In this document: piece by piece, positions 40,276 to 49,870 of the stretch
Layout of the letters: the number at the start of each line of letters is the position of its first letter
How positions within the stretch are numbered: position 1 is the first letter of the stretch
Assembly: GCA_019654215.1 (NCBI GenBank)
Contig: BPDI01000005.1
Coordinates: 1-64,000, forward strand
Direction of reading: 5' to 3'
Length of the DNA: 64,000 bases
DNA from: Gammaproteobacteria bacterium
GTDB lineage: Bacteria > Pseudomonadota > Gammaproteobacteria > Pseudomonadales > Pseudohongiellaceae
Position numbers and translations under genes: made by a program
The notes under the pieces: model-generated
Databases searched by the model: none
Told to the model about the DNA's origin: nothing
The model's input: only the letters and a program-made list of their open reading frames with translations

Positions 40276-41286
40276 ATGGCAAATGGCAAACCCAATTACC
40301 CTTCTCAGGGCGAAATTTCACGGCTGTACAATCTGTGCGATTCGGGAGATTTTATAGGCGCAGAAAATTTCTGTAGAAAACTTCTTGCGAACTTTCCGGC
40401 GGCTCCCGAAGTTTCAAAAATTCTTGGGGTGGCTCTGGGCGCTCAGGGGAAAACCCAGGATGCTCTCAATATTTTCAGCGAAACTATAAGGTCAAATCCT
40501 GACTATCCCGATGTCTATCTTAATTTTGGTCTATTGCTCAATTCTTTGGGCCGGCGTGAGGAGGCGATTGAAAATTTCAGAAAAGCTGCAGAGCTTGATC
40601 CTGAATGGGGGGATGCCCAGAACAATCTGGGAGTGATGTTGCAGAATCAGGATCGACATGAAGAGGCTTTACCCCATCTTGAAAAGGCCATTAAGTTAAG
40701 TCCGGAAAATCCTGCTTCATATTTTAATTATGCAAATTCATTAAAAGTGCTCGGAGAAAACCAAGAAGCGCTGAAAAATTATAATCAGGCCGTTAAACTA
40801 CACCCATCCTTTCCTGTTGCATTTAATAACCGTGGCAACCTATTGGAGAGCATGGGGAAGATCGAAGATGCTAAGCGTAGTTTCTCAAGGGCGATAGAAC
40901 TCGATCGAAACTATGCACGCGCCTATAGCAATAGGGGGATTGCTGAGAGAAAACTGGGCAACCATTCAAATGCCTTAAGAGATTTTAGTAAAGCTTTAGA
41001 GCTCGAACCCTGGCAGCCAGACAACCCGAATCAGGACAGCAACTTTCAGTTCAGGATGTATATTAACCTCGGAGATATTTATCTATACCTTAAGGAGTTT
41101 AATAGAGCACTGGAAGCATACGATAGAGCTCAGGAAATAGAACCAGATAATCAAGACATTCTTGGATTTAAGAGCAATGCAGTAGCTGGTCTGGGCAAGC
41201 TTGAAGAAGGATTACAACTAAGGCAACAATCCTACGGCATGGTCTCATTTGATCGTACAAAAGGTGTCTCGATAATTCGAGGATAG
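40276..41286 (+). CDS. TPR-repeat protein, cytoplasmic
   Basis: The protein has 336 residues with about seven tetratricopeptide repeats between residues 30 and 320. Typical units are 'PDVYLNFGLLLNSLGRREEAIENFRKAAELDP', 'GDAQNNLGVMLQNQDRHEEALPHLEKAIKLSP' and 'ARAYSNRGIAERKLGNHSNALRDFSKALELEP'. TPRs form a helical scaffold for protein-protein contacts. There is no signal peptide and no fused catalytic domain; some relatives end in a sulfotransferase or 2OG domain, which is absent here. The C-terminus ('LRQQSYGMVSFDRTKGVS') is similar to the prolyl-hydroxylase-linked TPR type, so the protein may be a truncated or stand-alone form. Confidence 0.8.
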   Translation: MANGKPNYPSQGEISRLYNLCDSGDFIGAENFCRKLLANFPAAPEVSKILGVALGAQGKTQDALNIFSETIRSNPDYPDVYLNFGLLLNSLGRREEAIENFRKAAELDPEWGDAQNNLGVMLQNQDRHEEALPHLEKAIKLSPENPASYFNYANSLKVLGENQEALKNYNQAVKLHPSFPVAFNNRGNLLESMGKIEDAKRSFSRAIELDRNYARAYSNRGIAERKLGNHSNALRDFSKALELEPWQPDNPNQDSNFQFRMYINLGDIYLYLKEFNRALEAYDRAQEIEPDNQDILGFKSNAVAGLGKLEEGLQLRQQSYGMVSFDRTKGVSIIRG

Positions 41287-41425
41287 CTTAAGATTAATTG
41301 GCCAGAATTATTGCAATTGATAGCAAGCTATTCGCGATGAGCGGTTTAAAGTGAGATTGAAAGTTTGTCACCTCATGGGCTTAATGATCTTTGCGCGGTT
41401 GCTGATTCTCTAGAGAGCTAATGTC
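41287..41425. other. Intergenic, nothing recognised
   Basis: About 140 bp after the TPR gene; no hairpin or ORF was identified. Confidence 0.4.
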
Positions 41426-41598
41426 TCATTTTTCGGATTGGATGCTTTGATCCTGGTCAGGTATTTCAGCAGCTTCTCTAGCAATTGCCTGTCGCTGGGA
41501 GTACAGCATTTTCCAGGCTTCGAACCGGTCAGGCTCAGAACTGACTAAGGGCTGGGCCATAACCATAATTTTGTAGGCGAAGTTGGCGCTTGAGACAT
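41426..41598 (-). CDS. Possible small divergent gene sharing the ModE operator
   Basis: The left arm of the modA palindrome encodes an ATG on the minus strand. The ATG frame ends after 17 codons, but another frame is open from the palindrome and reads 'SANFAYKIMVMAQPLVSSE', 'RFEAWKMLYSQRQAIARE' and 'IPDQDQSIQSEK' to a stop at 41426. One indel, common in this contig, would join them into about 57 residues. There is no known domain; it could be a small helical protein. Confidence 0.3.
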
Positions 41599-41618
41599 AG
41601 CGATATATAAACTATTAT
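41590..41618 (+). promoter_or_regulatory. Predicted sigma70 promoter of modABC
   Basis: TTGAGA (41590-41595) and TATTAT (41613-41618) are separated by 17 bp. Seven bases after the -10 end is 41625, next to the modA ATG at 41627, so the transcript would have almost no leader. The -10 lies inside the ModE palindrome, which fits repression by occlusion. Confidence 0.6.
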
Positions 41619-41632
41619 ATATCGCTATGTCT
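41593..41632. promoter_or_regulatory. ModE operator, perfect 17-bp inverted repeat
   Basis: 'agacatagcgatatata' and its exact reverse complement flank 'aactat'. The inner part, CGATATATA-N6-TATATATCG, fits the ModE consensus core TATATA-N-CG. modE itself lies at the other end of the operon. Bound ModE-molybdate would cover the predicted -10 and the first codons of modA. Confidence 0.85.
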
Positions 41633-42394
41633 ATGGATTATAAACAGTTTTTTAGGTGGATACTCTGCTTAGCAGTGATAATGCCCGTTTCCACAGTTGC
41701 TGCAGAAGCAACAGTGGCCGTGGCTTCCAACTTCACCGCTCCGGCTAATCAGTTGGTTGAAGAGTTTGAAGCGCAATCGGATCATGACGTCAGATTGGTA
41801 TTTGGCTCGTCTGGAAGATTCTTTGCTCAGATTTCAAATGGCGCACCATTTGATCTGTTTTTCTCCGCCGATCAAGAAAAGCCACAAGAACTAATTGAAA
41901 GTGGGTTAGCAATCGACGATTCACTCTTCACATATGCGCTCGGCGTTTTGGTTCTCTGGTCCCGTTATGAGCAATTGATTCAAACCTCACCAGCGGTACT
42001 TAGTTCTAATCAATTTAACAGACTAGCAATCGCCAATGCTCGACATGCTCCTTACGGAGTTGCTGCTGAAGAAGTGCTGAGTAATTTAAATCTACTTGCT
42101 GATCTGCAATCGAAATTAGTACGAGGTGAAAACATCGCCCAAACTTTTCAGTTTGTTTTTACCGGCAATGCGGAATTGGGATTCGTAGCTAAGTCTCAGG
42201 TCTACCAAGATAACAACTTGATTTCAGGTTCGGCATGGCAGGTCACTGAGGATTTACATTCGCCCATAAGACAGGATGCTGTGTTGCTACAACGAGCTAG
42301 CACTAATGATGCTGCGCTAGAATTTTTGTCCTTTGTAAGAAGCAATCGTGGTCGTTCTATCATTGAATCCTATGGCTACGTAGTAGGTGATTGA
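41627..42394 (+). CDS. modA: Molybdate ABC transporter substrate-binding protein
   Basis: The protein has 255 residues, exported by a signal peptide ('FFRWILCLAVIMPVSTVAAEA'). It binds molybdate or tungstate in the periplasm for ModBC. Family features are 'VAVASNFTAPANQLVEEFE', 'VRLVFGSSGRFFAQISNGAPFDLFFSAD' (oxyanion-binding serines) and 'RSIIESYGYVVG' at the end. Two ATGs (41627, 41633) are possible; the first lies within the operator palindrome and neither has a Shine-Dalgarno sequence, which suggests leaderless translation. modB starts 2 bp after its stop. Confidence 0.92.
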   Translation: MSMDYKQFFRWILCLAVIMPVSTVAAEATVAVASNFTAPANQLVEEFEAQSDHDVRLVFGSSGRFFAQISNGAPFDLFFSADQEKPQELIESGLAIDDSLFTYALGVLVLWSRYEQLIQTSPAVLSSNQFNRLAIANARHAPYGVAAEEVLSNLNLLADLQSKLVRGENIAQTFQFVFTGNAELGFVAKSQVYQDNNLISGSAWQVTEDLHSPIRQDAVLLQRASTNDAALEFLSFVRSNRGRSIIESYGYVVGD

Positions 42395-42395
42395 T

Positions 42396-43091
42396 ATGGG
42401 ATTCAGTGAAGCCGATGTAGCCGCAATACTCCTGACACTGCGATTAGCAACAACAGTAACCATCTTGCTGTTATTTTTTGGAGCACCATTAGCGTGGTGG
42501 CTTGCGCGTACTTCATCTCGATTCAAAGGGCCAATAGGTGCGCTAATTGCACTTCCACTAGTGTTACCGCCAACAGTGCTGGGGTTTTATTTGTTGATAG
42601 CACTTGGTCCTAATGGGCCAATTGGTCAGCTCACTCAATCCCTGGGGCTAGGTACATTGGCATTCAGCTATTCCGGTCTAGTGATTGGATCAATTTTTTA
42701 TTCACTGCCATTTGTAGTGCAGCCATTGCAAAACGCTTTTGAAGCAGTCGGTGATCGACCCTTAGAAGTTGCTGCCACACTGGGTGCCGGCCCGGTAGAT
42801 CGGTTTTTCTCAATAGCACTTCCCATGGCGAAGCCTGGATTTTTCACCGCTGCCGTTCTGGGGTTCGCGCATACCGTTGGCGAATTTGGTGTAGTGTTAA
42901 TGATCGGCGGAAACATCCCTGGTGAAACACGTGTTGTGTCGGTACAGATTTATGATCATGTAGAAGCACTTGCCTATGATCAGGCCAATCAATTAGCGCT
43001 ATTAATGATTATTTTTTCCTTCCTGGTTTTACTTTCTGTCTATGGCATGCAAAAGAAATCTCACCGACAGGTATTGAGGTTTAGCCCATGA
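42396..43091 (+). CDS. modB: Molybdate ABC transporter permease
   Basis: The protein has about 231 residues. The track begins at GTG 42387 inside modA; ATG 42396 has 'aggtga' 6 nt upstream and is preferred. About five membrane segments are visible, such as 'LLLFFGAPLAWWLA' and 'GALIALPLVLPPTVLGFYLLIAL'. The EAA loop that contacts the ATPase is 'EVAATLGAGPVDRFFSIALPMAKPG', and 'GFAHTVGEFGVVLMIGGNIPGETRV' is typical of ModB. It overlaps modC by 4 bp (ATGA), so translation is coupled. Confidence 0.93.
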   Translation: MGFSEADVAAILLTLRLATTVTILLLFFGAPLAWWLARTSSRFKGPIGALIALPLVLPPTVLGFYLLIALGPNGPIGQLTQSLGLGTLAFSYSGLVIGSIFYSLPFVVQPLQNAFEAVGDRPLEVAATLGAGPVDRFFSIALPMAKPGFFTAAVLGFAHTVGEFGVVLMIGGNIPGETRVVSVQIYDHVEALAYDQANQLALLMIIFSFLVLLSVYGMQKKSHRQVLRFSP

Positions 43092-44198
43092 ATGTCAGCA
43101 ATCCTACAGCCAATCAAATCAGAGTGGCTATAAACCACGAGCTATCGGAACGAGGCGGGCGCGCCTTTAACTTGGAAGTAGATCTTGATCTTCCCGCCAA
43201 AGGAATAACGGCAGTGTTTGGTGAGTCCGGTTCCGGCAAGACCACTTTACTTCGGTGTATAGCAGGGTTGGAAACAAGCTCCCGAGGAGAAATTCAAGTT
43301 AGAGATGCGGTCTGGCAAAGCGAAACAGATGTTATTCCTCCTCATCAGAGACGTGTGGGCTACGTGTTCCAGGAGTCGAGTTTATTTCCCCATTTGAATG
43401 TTAAGAAGAATATCGCCTTCGGAATCTCTCGTTCTCCTTCGCTATTGGACTCACAGCGCTACGATCAGATCATCGAACTCATGGGATTAGCACCACTATT
43501 GCAACAATACCCTGACCAATTGTCGGGGGGTGAACGACAGCGCGCGGCGATAGCCAGAGCTTTAATTATTGAGCCTGACTTACTTTTAATGGATGAGCCT
43601 TTGGCTTCATTGGACATAAAGAGAAAACAGGAGATCTTGCCTTACCTGGAGTCAGTGCATGAAAAATTAGATGTACCGATAATTTATGTTACCCACTCCG
43701 TCGACGAAGTGGCGCGTCTTGCTGACTTTTCTGGTAGTGCTGCAAGAAGGCAAAGTCATCGCCAATGGAGGATTGAAAGAAGTTTTATCGGACATAGAGC
43801 TTCCACTACAACTGGGTGAGGAAACCGGTGTTGTGGTTGAAGCCGAGGTCAAGGAGCGCGACAGCGACTGGAATTTAATACGGGCGACCTTTGAGGGCGG
43901 AGAATTGTGGATTAAAGATAGCGGAGATGAAATTGGACACAATATCCGTATTCGTATACTTGCTCGGGATGTGAGCCTGGCACTTAGCGAGCATTCAGAC
44001 ACAAGTATTATTAATCGTCTACGAGTAAAAGTAGAGAAAATTCAGGATATCATTGATCAATCAATGTTGTTGGTAAGTCTTAAAGCTGGCAATAGCAATA
44101 TCATTGCCCGTTTGTCGCGCCGATCAGCTCATCACTTAAATATAAATGCAGGCATGGAAGTATGGGCGCAGATTAAAGGTGTAGCAATATTGCGTTGA
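43088..44198 (+). CDS. modC: Molybdate ABC transporter ATPase, one frameshift
   Basis: Walker A 'GESGSGKT', Q-loop 'GYVFQESSLFPHL', signature 'LSGGERQR', Walker B 'LLLMDEP' and H-loop 'YVTHSVDE' are present, so ATP binding and hydrolysis are intact. After 'VARLAD' the frame changes at about 43725; removing one t from 'gacttttctgg' gives 'DFLVVLQEGKVIANGG'. The C-terminal half carries the TOBE/mop domain that senses oxyanion ('VEKIQDIIDQSMLLVSLKAG'). The repaired length is about 369 residues, normal for ModC. modE faces it with one base between the stop codons. Confidence 0.9.
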
Positions 44199-44199
44199 G

Positions 44200-45003
44200 T
44201 TAGTCTGCCATCAAAATAACACTAGACGCCTTAAACAGCGCACAGGCCTGATCACCTTTCTTTAGTTTTAGCGTGCTCGCACTTTGATTGGTAATGATGC
44301 TACACAGAGTTTTTCCATCGCCAAGATCTATAATAACTTCACTGTTAACTTTGCCTTTAACAACATTGCTGACTTTTCCAATAAGTTTATTTCGGGCACT
44401 GGTTGCTACGTCCAATTCTTTGCTGAGAATAATCCAGGAAGACTTAATCAGAGCTATAACATAGTTACCTTTTTTGAATTTCATTTTTTGTGAGCTGTCA
44501 TTAGTAATATGTGCCACAATCGATGCTGAGCCACTGATCTTAAGTACGACTTCGGTATTAACAGCACCGCGAACCACCTTTTCAATTAATCCTCTAAACT
44601 GATTTCTTGCACTAGACCGCAAAGCATTACTCCTTAGAAAATTGGCAAGATCACCCATCGAATGCAAACTGGTTCCCAGTCTGTCCACATAGGCAGCATG
44701 CTCATCTTCTAGTTCGATAAACCCTAGCAAGATGTCTCGGCCGAAATCGGTTAATTTCGTGCCACCCCCTTTGGCGCCCCCTTTAGATCTTGAAACTAGA
44801 GGCTTATCGGATAGATTATTCATCGCATCGATGCGGTCCCAGGCAGTTTTATAACTGATTCCAACCCGTTTTGCTGCGGCAGTTATGGATCCGCATTCTT
44901 CTATGGCTGCCAATAATTCGAACTGGGAATTAGAAAACGACTGCTGGTCAGCGTCCAGTAGGAACAAATTAGCTTTTAGGGTAGAAGCCTTCTTTCTGGG
45001 CAT
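44200..45003 (-). CDS. modE: ModE-type molybdate-responsive regulator
   Basis: The protein has 267 residues and an intact frame. The N-terminal winged helix ('NSQFELLAAIEECGSITAAAKRVGISYKTAWDRID', 'GGAKGGGTKLTDFGRDIL') matches ModE. Two tandem mop domains follow: 'SARNQFRGLIEKVVRGAVNTEVVLKI' and 'TSARNKLIGKVSNVVKGKVNSEVIIDL'. These bind molybdate at the dimer interface. ModE-molybdate represses mod transport operons and can activate molybdoenzyme genes. Its probable site is the perfect inverted repeat at the modA start. Convergent orientation with modC keeps regulator and operon together. Confidence 0.93.
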   Translation of the reverse strand: MPRKKASTLKANLFLLDADQQSFSNSQFELLAAIEECGSITAAAKRVGISYKTAWDRIDAMNNLSDKPLVSRSKGGAKGGGTKLTDFGRDILLGFIELEDEHAAYVDRLGTSLHSMGDLANFLRSNALRSSARNQFRGLIEKVVRGAVNTEVVLKISGSASIVAHITNDSSQKMKFKKGNYVIALIKSSWIILSKELDVATSARNKLIGKVSNVVKGKVNSEVIIDLGDGKTLCSIITNQSASTLKLKKGDQACALFKASSVILMAD

Positions 45004-45154
45004 GAATCAATAGCTCTGTTACTTCCTGTCAAATTGTACCTCAGCGGCATGAATCACTCACCGTCACTTTTTTCGACGTAATAATTGACGGTTTAGCTGG
45101 CCAATGGCATAAGGGGGATAACTAAATCGACACAGGAATATCAGGAATAACAGA

Positions 45155-46073
45155 ATGAAGAATAACCTCTTGAAAGGTGGACTAATCGCAGTGCTGGCCG
45201 TTGTATTAGCGAGCATAGGACTTACCGCGGCTCAGCAGCGTCCAACCCTCACGCCGGAACAATTAGAACGGCTAACGATCAGGCCTATACCTGGAAAAGA
45301 AGGCATGTACCTCATGCCGGGTTTCGATGGTGGTTTATCAGGTGGCAATATCGCAATTCGGGTGACAGATGAAGGCGTAATTCTCGTCGACAACAAATAT
45401 TCTTATAGCTACGAAGATATAATCCGTCAGGTTGCCAGCATAACTGATCAACCAATTCTATATGTCTTAAACACTCATCATCATTTCGATCATGCCGGCG
45501 CTAATGCCTCTTTCATGCCTAGTGCACAGGTAATCGGTCATGAAAATGTAAGGGTGAATATGTTGCGAAACGTTGGGCCGAGTGCTTCTCCCGATGGCGC
45601 ACCGCGCATTACTTACAACGATAAAACGTCAGTACATCTTGGTGATGCTGAAATTGAGGCGTTTCATTTTGGTTGTGGTCATACCAATGGTGACTCGGCA
45701 ATTCTATTTACCGATCAACGTACGATTCATACCGGTGATTTATTTATTTGGGGAGAACGCATGGATGGTAGCACTCTCGCGCCATTTATTGATTACGGCA
45801 ATGGCGGCCTGCGCTAGTGACTGGGTGGCAACACTGGACCAGATTCTGGCATTAGATTTTGACACTGTCGTACCTGGCCATGGACCATTATTGAGGAAAG
45901 CAGAAATCAGGATTTTCCGGGATAAATTTGAGCGGATGATTTCGCGAATTCGTACTTTGATTAATTCTGGAACGAGTAGAGATGACATCACCAGTGACTT
46001 GGATATTTCAGATTTAAACTGGCCATTAGCACCGGATCGCATTCAAGCAATTTATGACGAGTTAACCCAATAA
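45155..46073 (+). CDS. Exported MBL-fold metallo-hydrolase, one frameshift
   Basis: Signal peptide 'LIAVLAVVLASIGLTAAQ'. The metallo-beta-lactamase motif 'NTHHHFDHAG' (HxHxDH), then 'FGCGHTNGDSAILF', 'TIHTGDLF' and the C-terminal 'VPGHGPLL' supply the zinc ligands of a dinuclear site. The track breaks at 45817: near 45810 a single indel turns 'GNGGLR-stop' into 'GGCASDWVATLDQILALDFD', and the second ORF then completes the domain. The repaired length is about 305 residues. The exported MBL hydrolases of this type have varied substrates. It starts about 150 bp from modE, divergently. Confidence 0.82.
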
Positions 46074-46095
46074 GAAACACCAAGAAGTAGATGTT

Positions 46096-46461
46096 ATGAG
46101 AGTTAGAGTCTTATTTTTCATTGCGCTTGTTCTTCCTCAATGGATATTGGCACAAGCATCATTAAGACCCGATGTTCCCATTGCAATTGTCGGCGGTATG
46201 TTACTGGATGGTTATGAAACTGAACCCGTTCACGACTCGGTCGTTGTATTTGAAGATGGGATAATTACTGCTGTTGGTGAACGCTAATCGCCTTGTTTCT
46301 GCAAGCATACACATATGCATATCGATTTAATCGGCCCTGGCGAGTACGACGACTATTACGCCTTTCTCAATGAAATGGAAAGACTAGCGGAAGCAATGTC
46401 TATTGCATTGAAGCAGATGATGCGCGGCGGTGTCGTGACTGAGATCGGCCATGCGTTCTAG
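46096..46461 (+). pseudogene. Amidohydrolase remnant
   Basis: The first 63 codons encode a signal peptide ('VLFFIALVLPQWILAQ') and a typical amidohydrolase entry ('VAIVGGMLLDGYETEPVHDSVVVFEDGIITAVGER'), then a stop. About 25 residues that normally lead to the metal site are missing. A frame from about 46310 encodes 'THMHIDLIGPGEYDDYYAFL' (the HxH metal motif) and 'RLAEAMSIALKQMMRGGV', then stops at 46461. The remaining 300 or so residues are absent. Unlike the single-base breaks elsewhere, this is a real deletion remnant. It follows the MBL gene by 22 bp. Confidence 0.7.
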
Positions 46462-46474
46462 TATTTTGAACTCA

Positions 46475-47828
46475 TTAGAGAAGTAGATGCCCGATTAACA
46501 CTGCGATCGGTAGCGAGATTAGCGTACGTAGTAAAAAGATTTGGGCTATGTCAAAAAATCCGAGAGGGATTTTCGATTTAATAATTAGCGCACCTACTTC
46601 AGACATATAGATCAGCTGAGTCACGGAAACAGTCGCGACGACGAAGCGAGTAAGTTCACTACTAATATTTACTCCCACCAAGGCAGGTAAATACATGTCG
46701 GTAAATCCAACCAGCATTAATGGCGCAGCTGTTTGAGCTTCATCTAATTGAAACAGATTAAGGATTGGTGCCACTGGTGCACCCAGCCAATCGAATACTG
46801 GTGTGTACTCCGCAAGAATCAATGCCGTGGTTCCTAAACCCATCACTACCGGAATAAGGGAGAGCCAGATCTCGGAAACGTTGCGCCCAATTCTTTGTAA
46901 AAGTTCGGTTGGGCTAGGCGCATTAGAAGCACGTTCCAGCGCCTGATTAATCGCGATTGGCAACAGTCTAACTCCTGGCTTTACAGATCGACTGTCGTCG
47001 TCGGCGGTGCCATCGATAAAGTTATCAGGAATATGCTTCAGCGGTGGCAATCGAGGAGTGACTAACGCAGCGACAAAACCAATCACAATAATGGAGAAGT
47101 AATAAGGAACAAATAGATGGCCGAGACCAATGTACTCTATAACCACCAGAGAGAAAGAAACCGATACCACCGAAAAGTTTGTGCAAATTACCGCAGCTTC
47201 TCGAGCAGTGTAGAAACCGCGTTCAAATTGTTGCGAAGTAATGAACACGCCGACAGGTCCTGAGCCCATCCAGGACGCCATGGCATCGATCGCAGAGCGC
47301 CCGGGCAGTCCAAACACTCGATAAAAAATGCGGCTCATCATCACACCAATAAATTCCATTAATCCGAAATCTACCAGCAGTGGTAGAAATATCGCGCCTA
47401 TTCCGAGATAGGTCATGGTGATAGGAATTAAATTACCCAGAGTAGTTCCGCTAGTGGCAACGCCGGTTAAGAATTCAGGGCCAATCTGAAAAATATAAGC
47501 GGTTGCTGCGATGGCGCCGAACAAACGCATGGTGAACCAGAAGGGATGGTAGGGTTAAGTGATCGGATAAATAGCTGAGTTTCTTTTTAGTACTGATGCT
47601 TATTGCGAACAACAGAGTCAGCAACACTGAACTTACAATAAATAAACCAGCGAGATGCACCAGTTGTGCTTGGAAATTGTTGATAAACAAATCGCCAAAC
47701 CAAGCCATGCCGATCGTGACTTGTCCATCAACAACCAGAGGCGTTAAGAAAAACAAAACCCCAACTGCGGATGGCAGAAGAAAAAGTAGCCATCGGTTTA
47801 AGGGAGGTTGTTGTGTAATTTTGCTCAA
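46475..47828 (-). CDS. YjiH-family nucleoside-recognition (Gate) membrane protein, one frameshift
   Basis: The N-terminal ORF ('LLFLLPSAVGVLFFLTPLVVDG', 'FIVSSVLLTLLFAIS') joins the C-terminal ORF after a single indel near 47535. The combined protein has about 450 residues and about ten membrane segments. 'GRSAIDAMASWMGSGPVGVFITSQQF' and 'GFTDMYLPALVGVNI' are YjiH/Gate-domain features. Members are proposed transporters of uncharacterised substrate; a nucleoside or amino-acid link is only a family guess. It starts 4 bp after hisC on the same strand, so the two are probably co-transcribed. Confidence 0.82.
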
Positions 47829-47832
47829 CGAC

Positions 47833-48898
47833 TTATCTCATTAAAGCCAGGCAATCGAGAAGTTGTTCCATATCAGCATCGTCACCAATGGTTATGCGCA
47901 AGTGGTTTTCTAATCCTAGAGCCTGAGCTTGGTCGCGCAAGATGATTCCATGGTCGGAAAGATAGTCGAAAGTTTTTTTGCTATCTGCAAACTTCACCAA
48001 TAGAAAATTGGTTACGCTGGGATAAATTTTTTCGACAAATGGCAATTCATTTAATTTCTTTTTGACAGATTTTTTAGTGGATAATATTCGATCCCGCTGT
48101 GTTTCCATAAATGATACGCCTATATCACTGAGGGCGTTTAACGCGATGCGAGCACTTGGATCCGGAATAGGGTAGGGAGCGATAAGCTTTGATAGCAATT
48201 CGATAACATCAGGCTGCGCTAACACAAAACCGATGCGAACCGGGTGCGAGACTAAATGCCTTGGACAGGGTTCGTAATATAACGAGGTTTGGTACTTTGT
48301 TGATATCCAGGGCGAACGACTCATTCGGCGTAAACTCAATATAAGCCTCATCGATTACAACAAAGGCTTCATCTTTAAAATGATCGGCGATGGAAACGAC
48401 ATCGCTTCTTTTTAAAAGATTTCCGGTTGGGTTATTTGGATGGCAAAGGAAAACAAGTTTTGGGTTTTTCTTAATCGATTTAAAACTATTGAGATCTAGA
48501 CTAAATTCCGGCGCAATTAGCGGCACATTTTGAATCTCGACCTGGTGAGCCTCAGCAATAAACCCATACATCGCGTAAGTTGGAGGACTAATTACGATAC
48601 TGTCCTGTTTAGGTTCACAAAAAGCACGAATCAGTAAATCGATACCTTCATCGGCCCCTCGGGTGGTAAGAACATTGTCTGATTGGGTGTGTGCGTAGAG
48701 GCCATATTTTGTCACTAAATCGCCAGGCAAAAAATCTGGATAGCGTTGCCAGGTTTCTTTCTCGGGCATTTCATAGGCTGGGTAGGGAGATTCATTAGCA
48801 TTGAGATAACTGTTGCCAATGCCACCGATTCTGCGCGCCGATTGATAGGGGATGAGGTCCTTGATTTGCCGTGCCGCAAGTTTATCCGCTAAACTCAT
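47833..48898 (-). CDS. hisC: Histidinol-phosphate aminotransferase-like enzyme, one frameshift
   Basis: Start at ATG 48898 after 'caggagc'. 'PYQSARR', 'LNANESPYPAYEMPE', 'VLTTRGADEGIDLLIRAF', 'CHPNNPTGNLL', 'VVIDEAYIEF' and the PLP-lysine motif 'RTLSKAFSLA' identify a class I/II aminotransferase of the HisC type, which converts imidazole acetol phosphate and glutamate to histidinol phosphate and 2-oxoglutarate. One extra base near 48235 breaks the frame; the second ORF continues 'VRIGFVLAQPDVIELL' to 'HLRITIGDDADMEQLL'. The repaired length is about 355 residues. Other aminotransferases of this fold act on aromatic amino acids. No other his gene is present. Confidence 0.83.
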
Positions 48899-49173
48899 TT
48901 TGCTCCTGATAAAGTCTTATTAACTACACTAGCAAGGCAAGCATAAGGGCTAAAGCTTGCTTAATCCATCCTCTATTTTGATTTCGATTGACTACACATG
49001 GAAATCACAGATTCTTGCCAGTAGGCTTCTAAATGGTGTTCTTATTGCCTGGTTTAGTAGCAAGAGTTCACCATGATCTATGAAGTTCCACTCCCTGTTT
49101 CGACGCTAGGTTGGCGAAGGACGCTTACCGGAACAGGTCGCTTTTCTCTTAAAGGAAGTGGTTTAATGACGAT
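48899..49173. other. Intergenic between divergent genes
   Basis: About 275 bp between hisC and the cupin gene. It should hold both promoters, but I did not assign them. No hairpin or ORF was seen. Confidence 0.4.
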
Positions 49174-49653
49174 ATGAGCGCAAAAATTTCACTTCTCAGA
49201 CTCCTAATAATAGTGCTGGCTGCCGCAGTACTAATCGGGCTTACGCTTCATACCAAAAACAATGTCGTGGCTCAGGAAGCATCGCCACCAATGGCTGTCG
49301 ATTTAGATGCTGTTGAATGGAGCCCACCTGGTGGTGGTAATGGCACGCCACTGGGTTTGCGGACTGCTCGCATGGGTGTGGATCCTATTAGTGGAGGTGT
49401 GACTTACTACGCGATGTTTCCTGCGGGCACACACTTCGATACCCACTGGCATACATATGATGAGCATGTCGTGGTAGTCAAAGGGCAGTTAAGCATCGTA
49501 CTAGGTGATACTAAGCACGACTTAAAGGTTGGCAGCTATGTACTTATTCCCGGAAAACTGAATCATGCTTGGGACATTCCAGCGGGTGGCAGTGAAGCCG
49601 TCATTCTGGTGAGCCGACGCGGTCCTGCCGACTTCCATTTCGTCGAAGAATAG
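49174..49653 (+). CDS. Exported cupin-domain protein
   Basis: The protein has 159 residues with an N-terminal membrane/signal segment ('LLRLLIIVLAAAVLIGLTL') that may remain as an anchor. The cupin motif 1 is 'GTHFDTHWHTYDEHVVVVKG', giving the His-X-His and Glu positions of a metal-binding barrel; 'GSYVLIPGKLNHAWD' supplies the motif 2 histidine. Cupins of this size can be dioxygenases, epimerases or simple binding proteins. Export is unusual for the fold. The substrate and metal are unknown. It stands alone, with the next gene 220 bp away. Confidence 0.8.
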   Translation: MSAKISLLRLLIIVLAAAVLIGLTLHTKNNVVAQEASPPMAVDLDAVEWSPPGGGNGTPLGLRTARMGVDPISGGVTYYAMFPAGTHFDTHWHTYDEHVVVVKGQLSIVLGDTKHDLKVGSYVLIPGKLNHAWDIPAGGSEAVILVSRRGPADFHFVEE

Positions 49654-49870
49654 TGGACAAATAAAAGCATGATTTATCACTCTCTATGACACCTGGTTAT
49701 AAACTGTTGCTTATTGTTGTAAATTACAATTTGTTGCATCTAATCAATGGTTTACGCCGCTGCATACAGCACTCTCAACGGAATTGCTGTGGACTTTAGA
49801 AGTGAGGACCCTTAACATTTCATTCCTGTTTGGCTTAGCAAAATTTTTCGAAATTCCGGGGGTTCAGAGA

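Noticed and set aside
40276-41286. TPR gene as part of the mod operon
   Set aside because: About 340 bp, a dedicated promoter and the ModE operator separate it from modA.
43720-43735. Programmed frameshift in modC
   Set aside because: ModC homologues need no frameshift, and the same type of break occurs in more than twenty genes here, so a sequence error is simpler.
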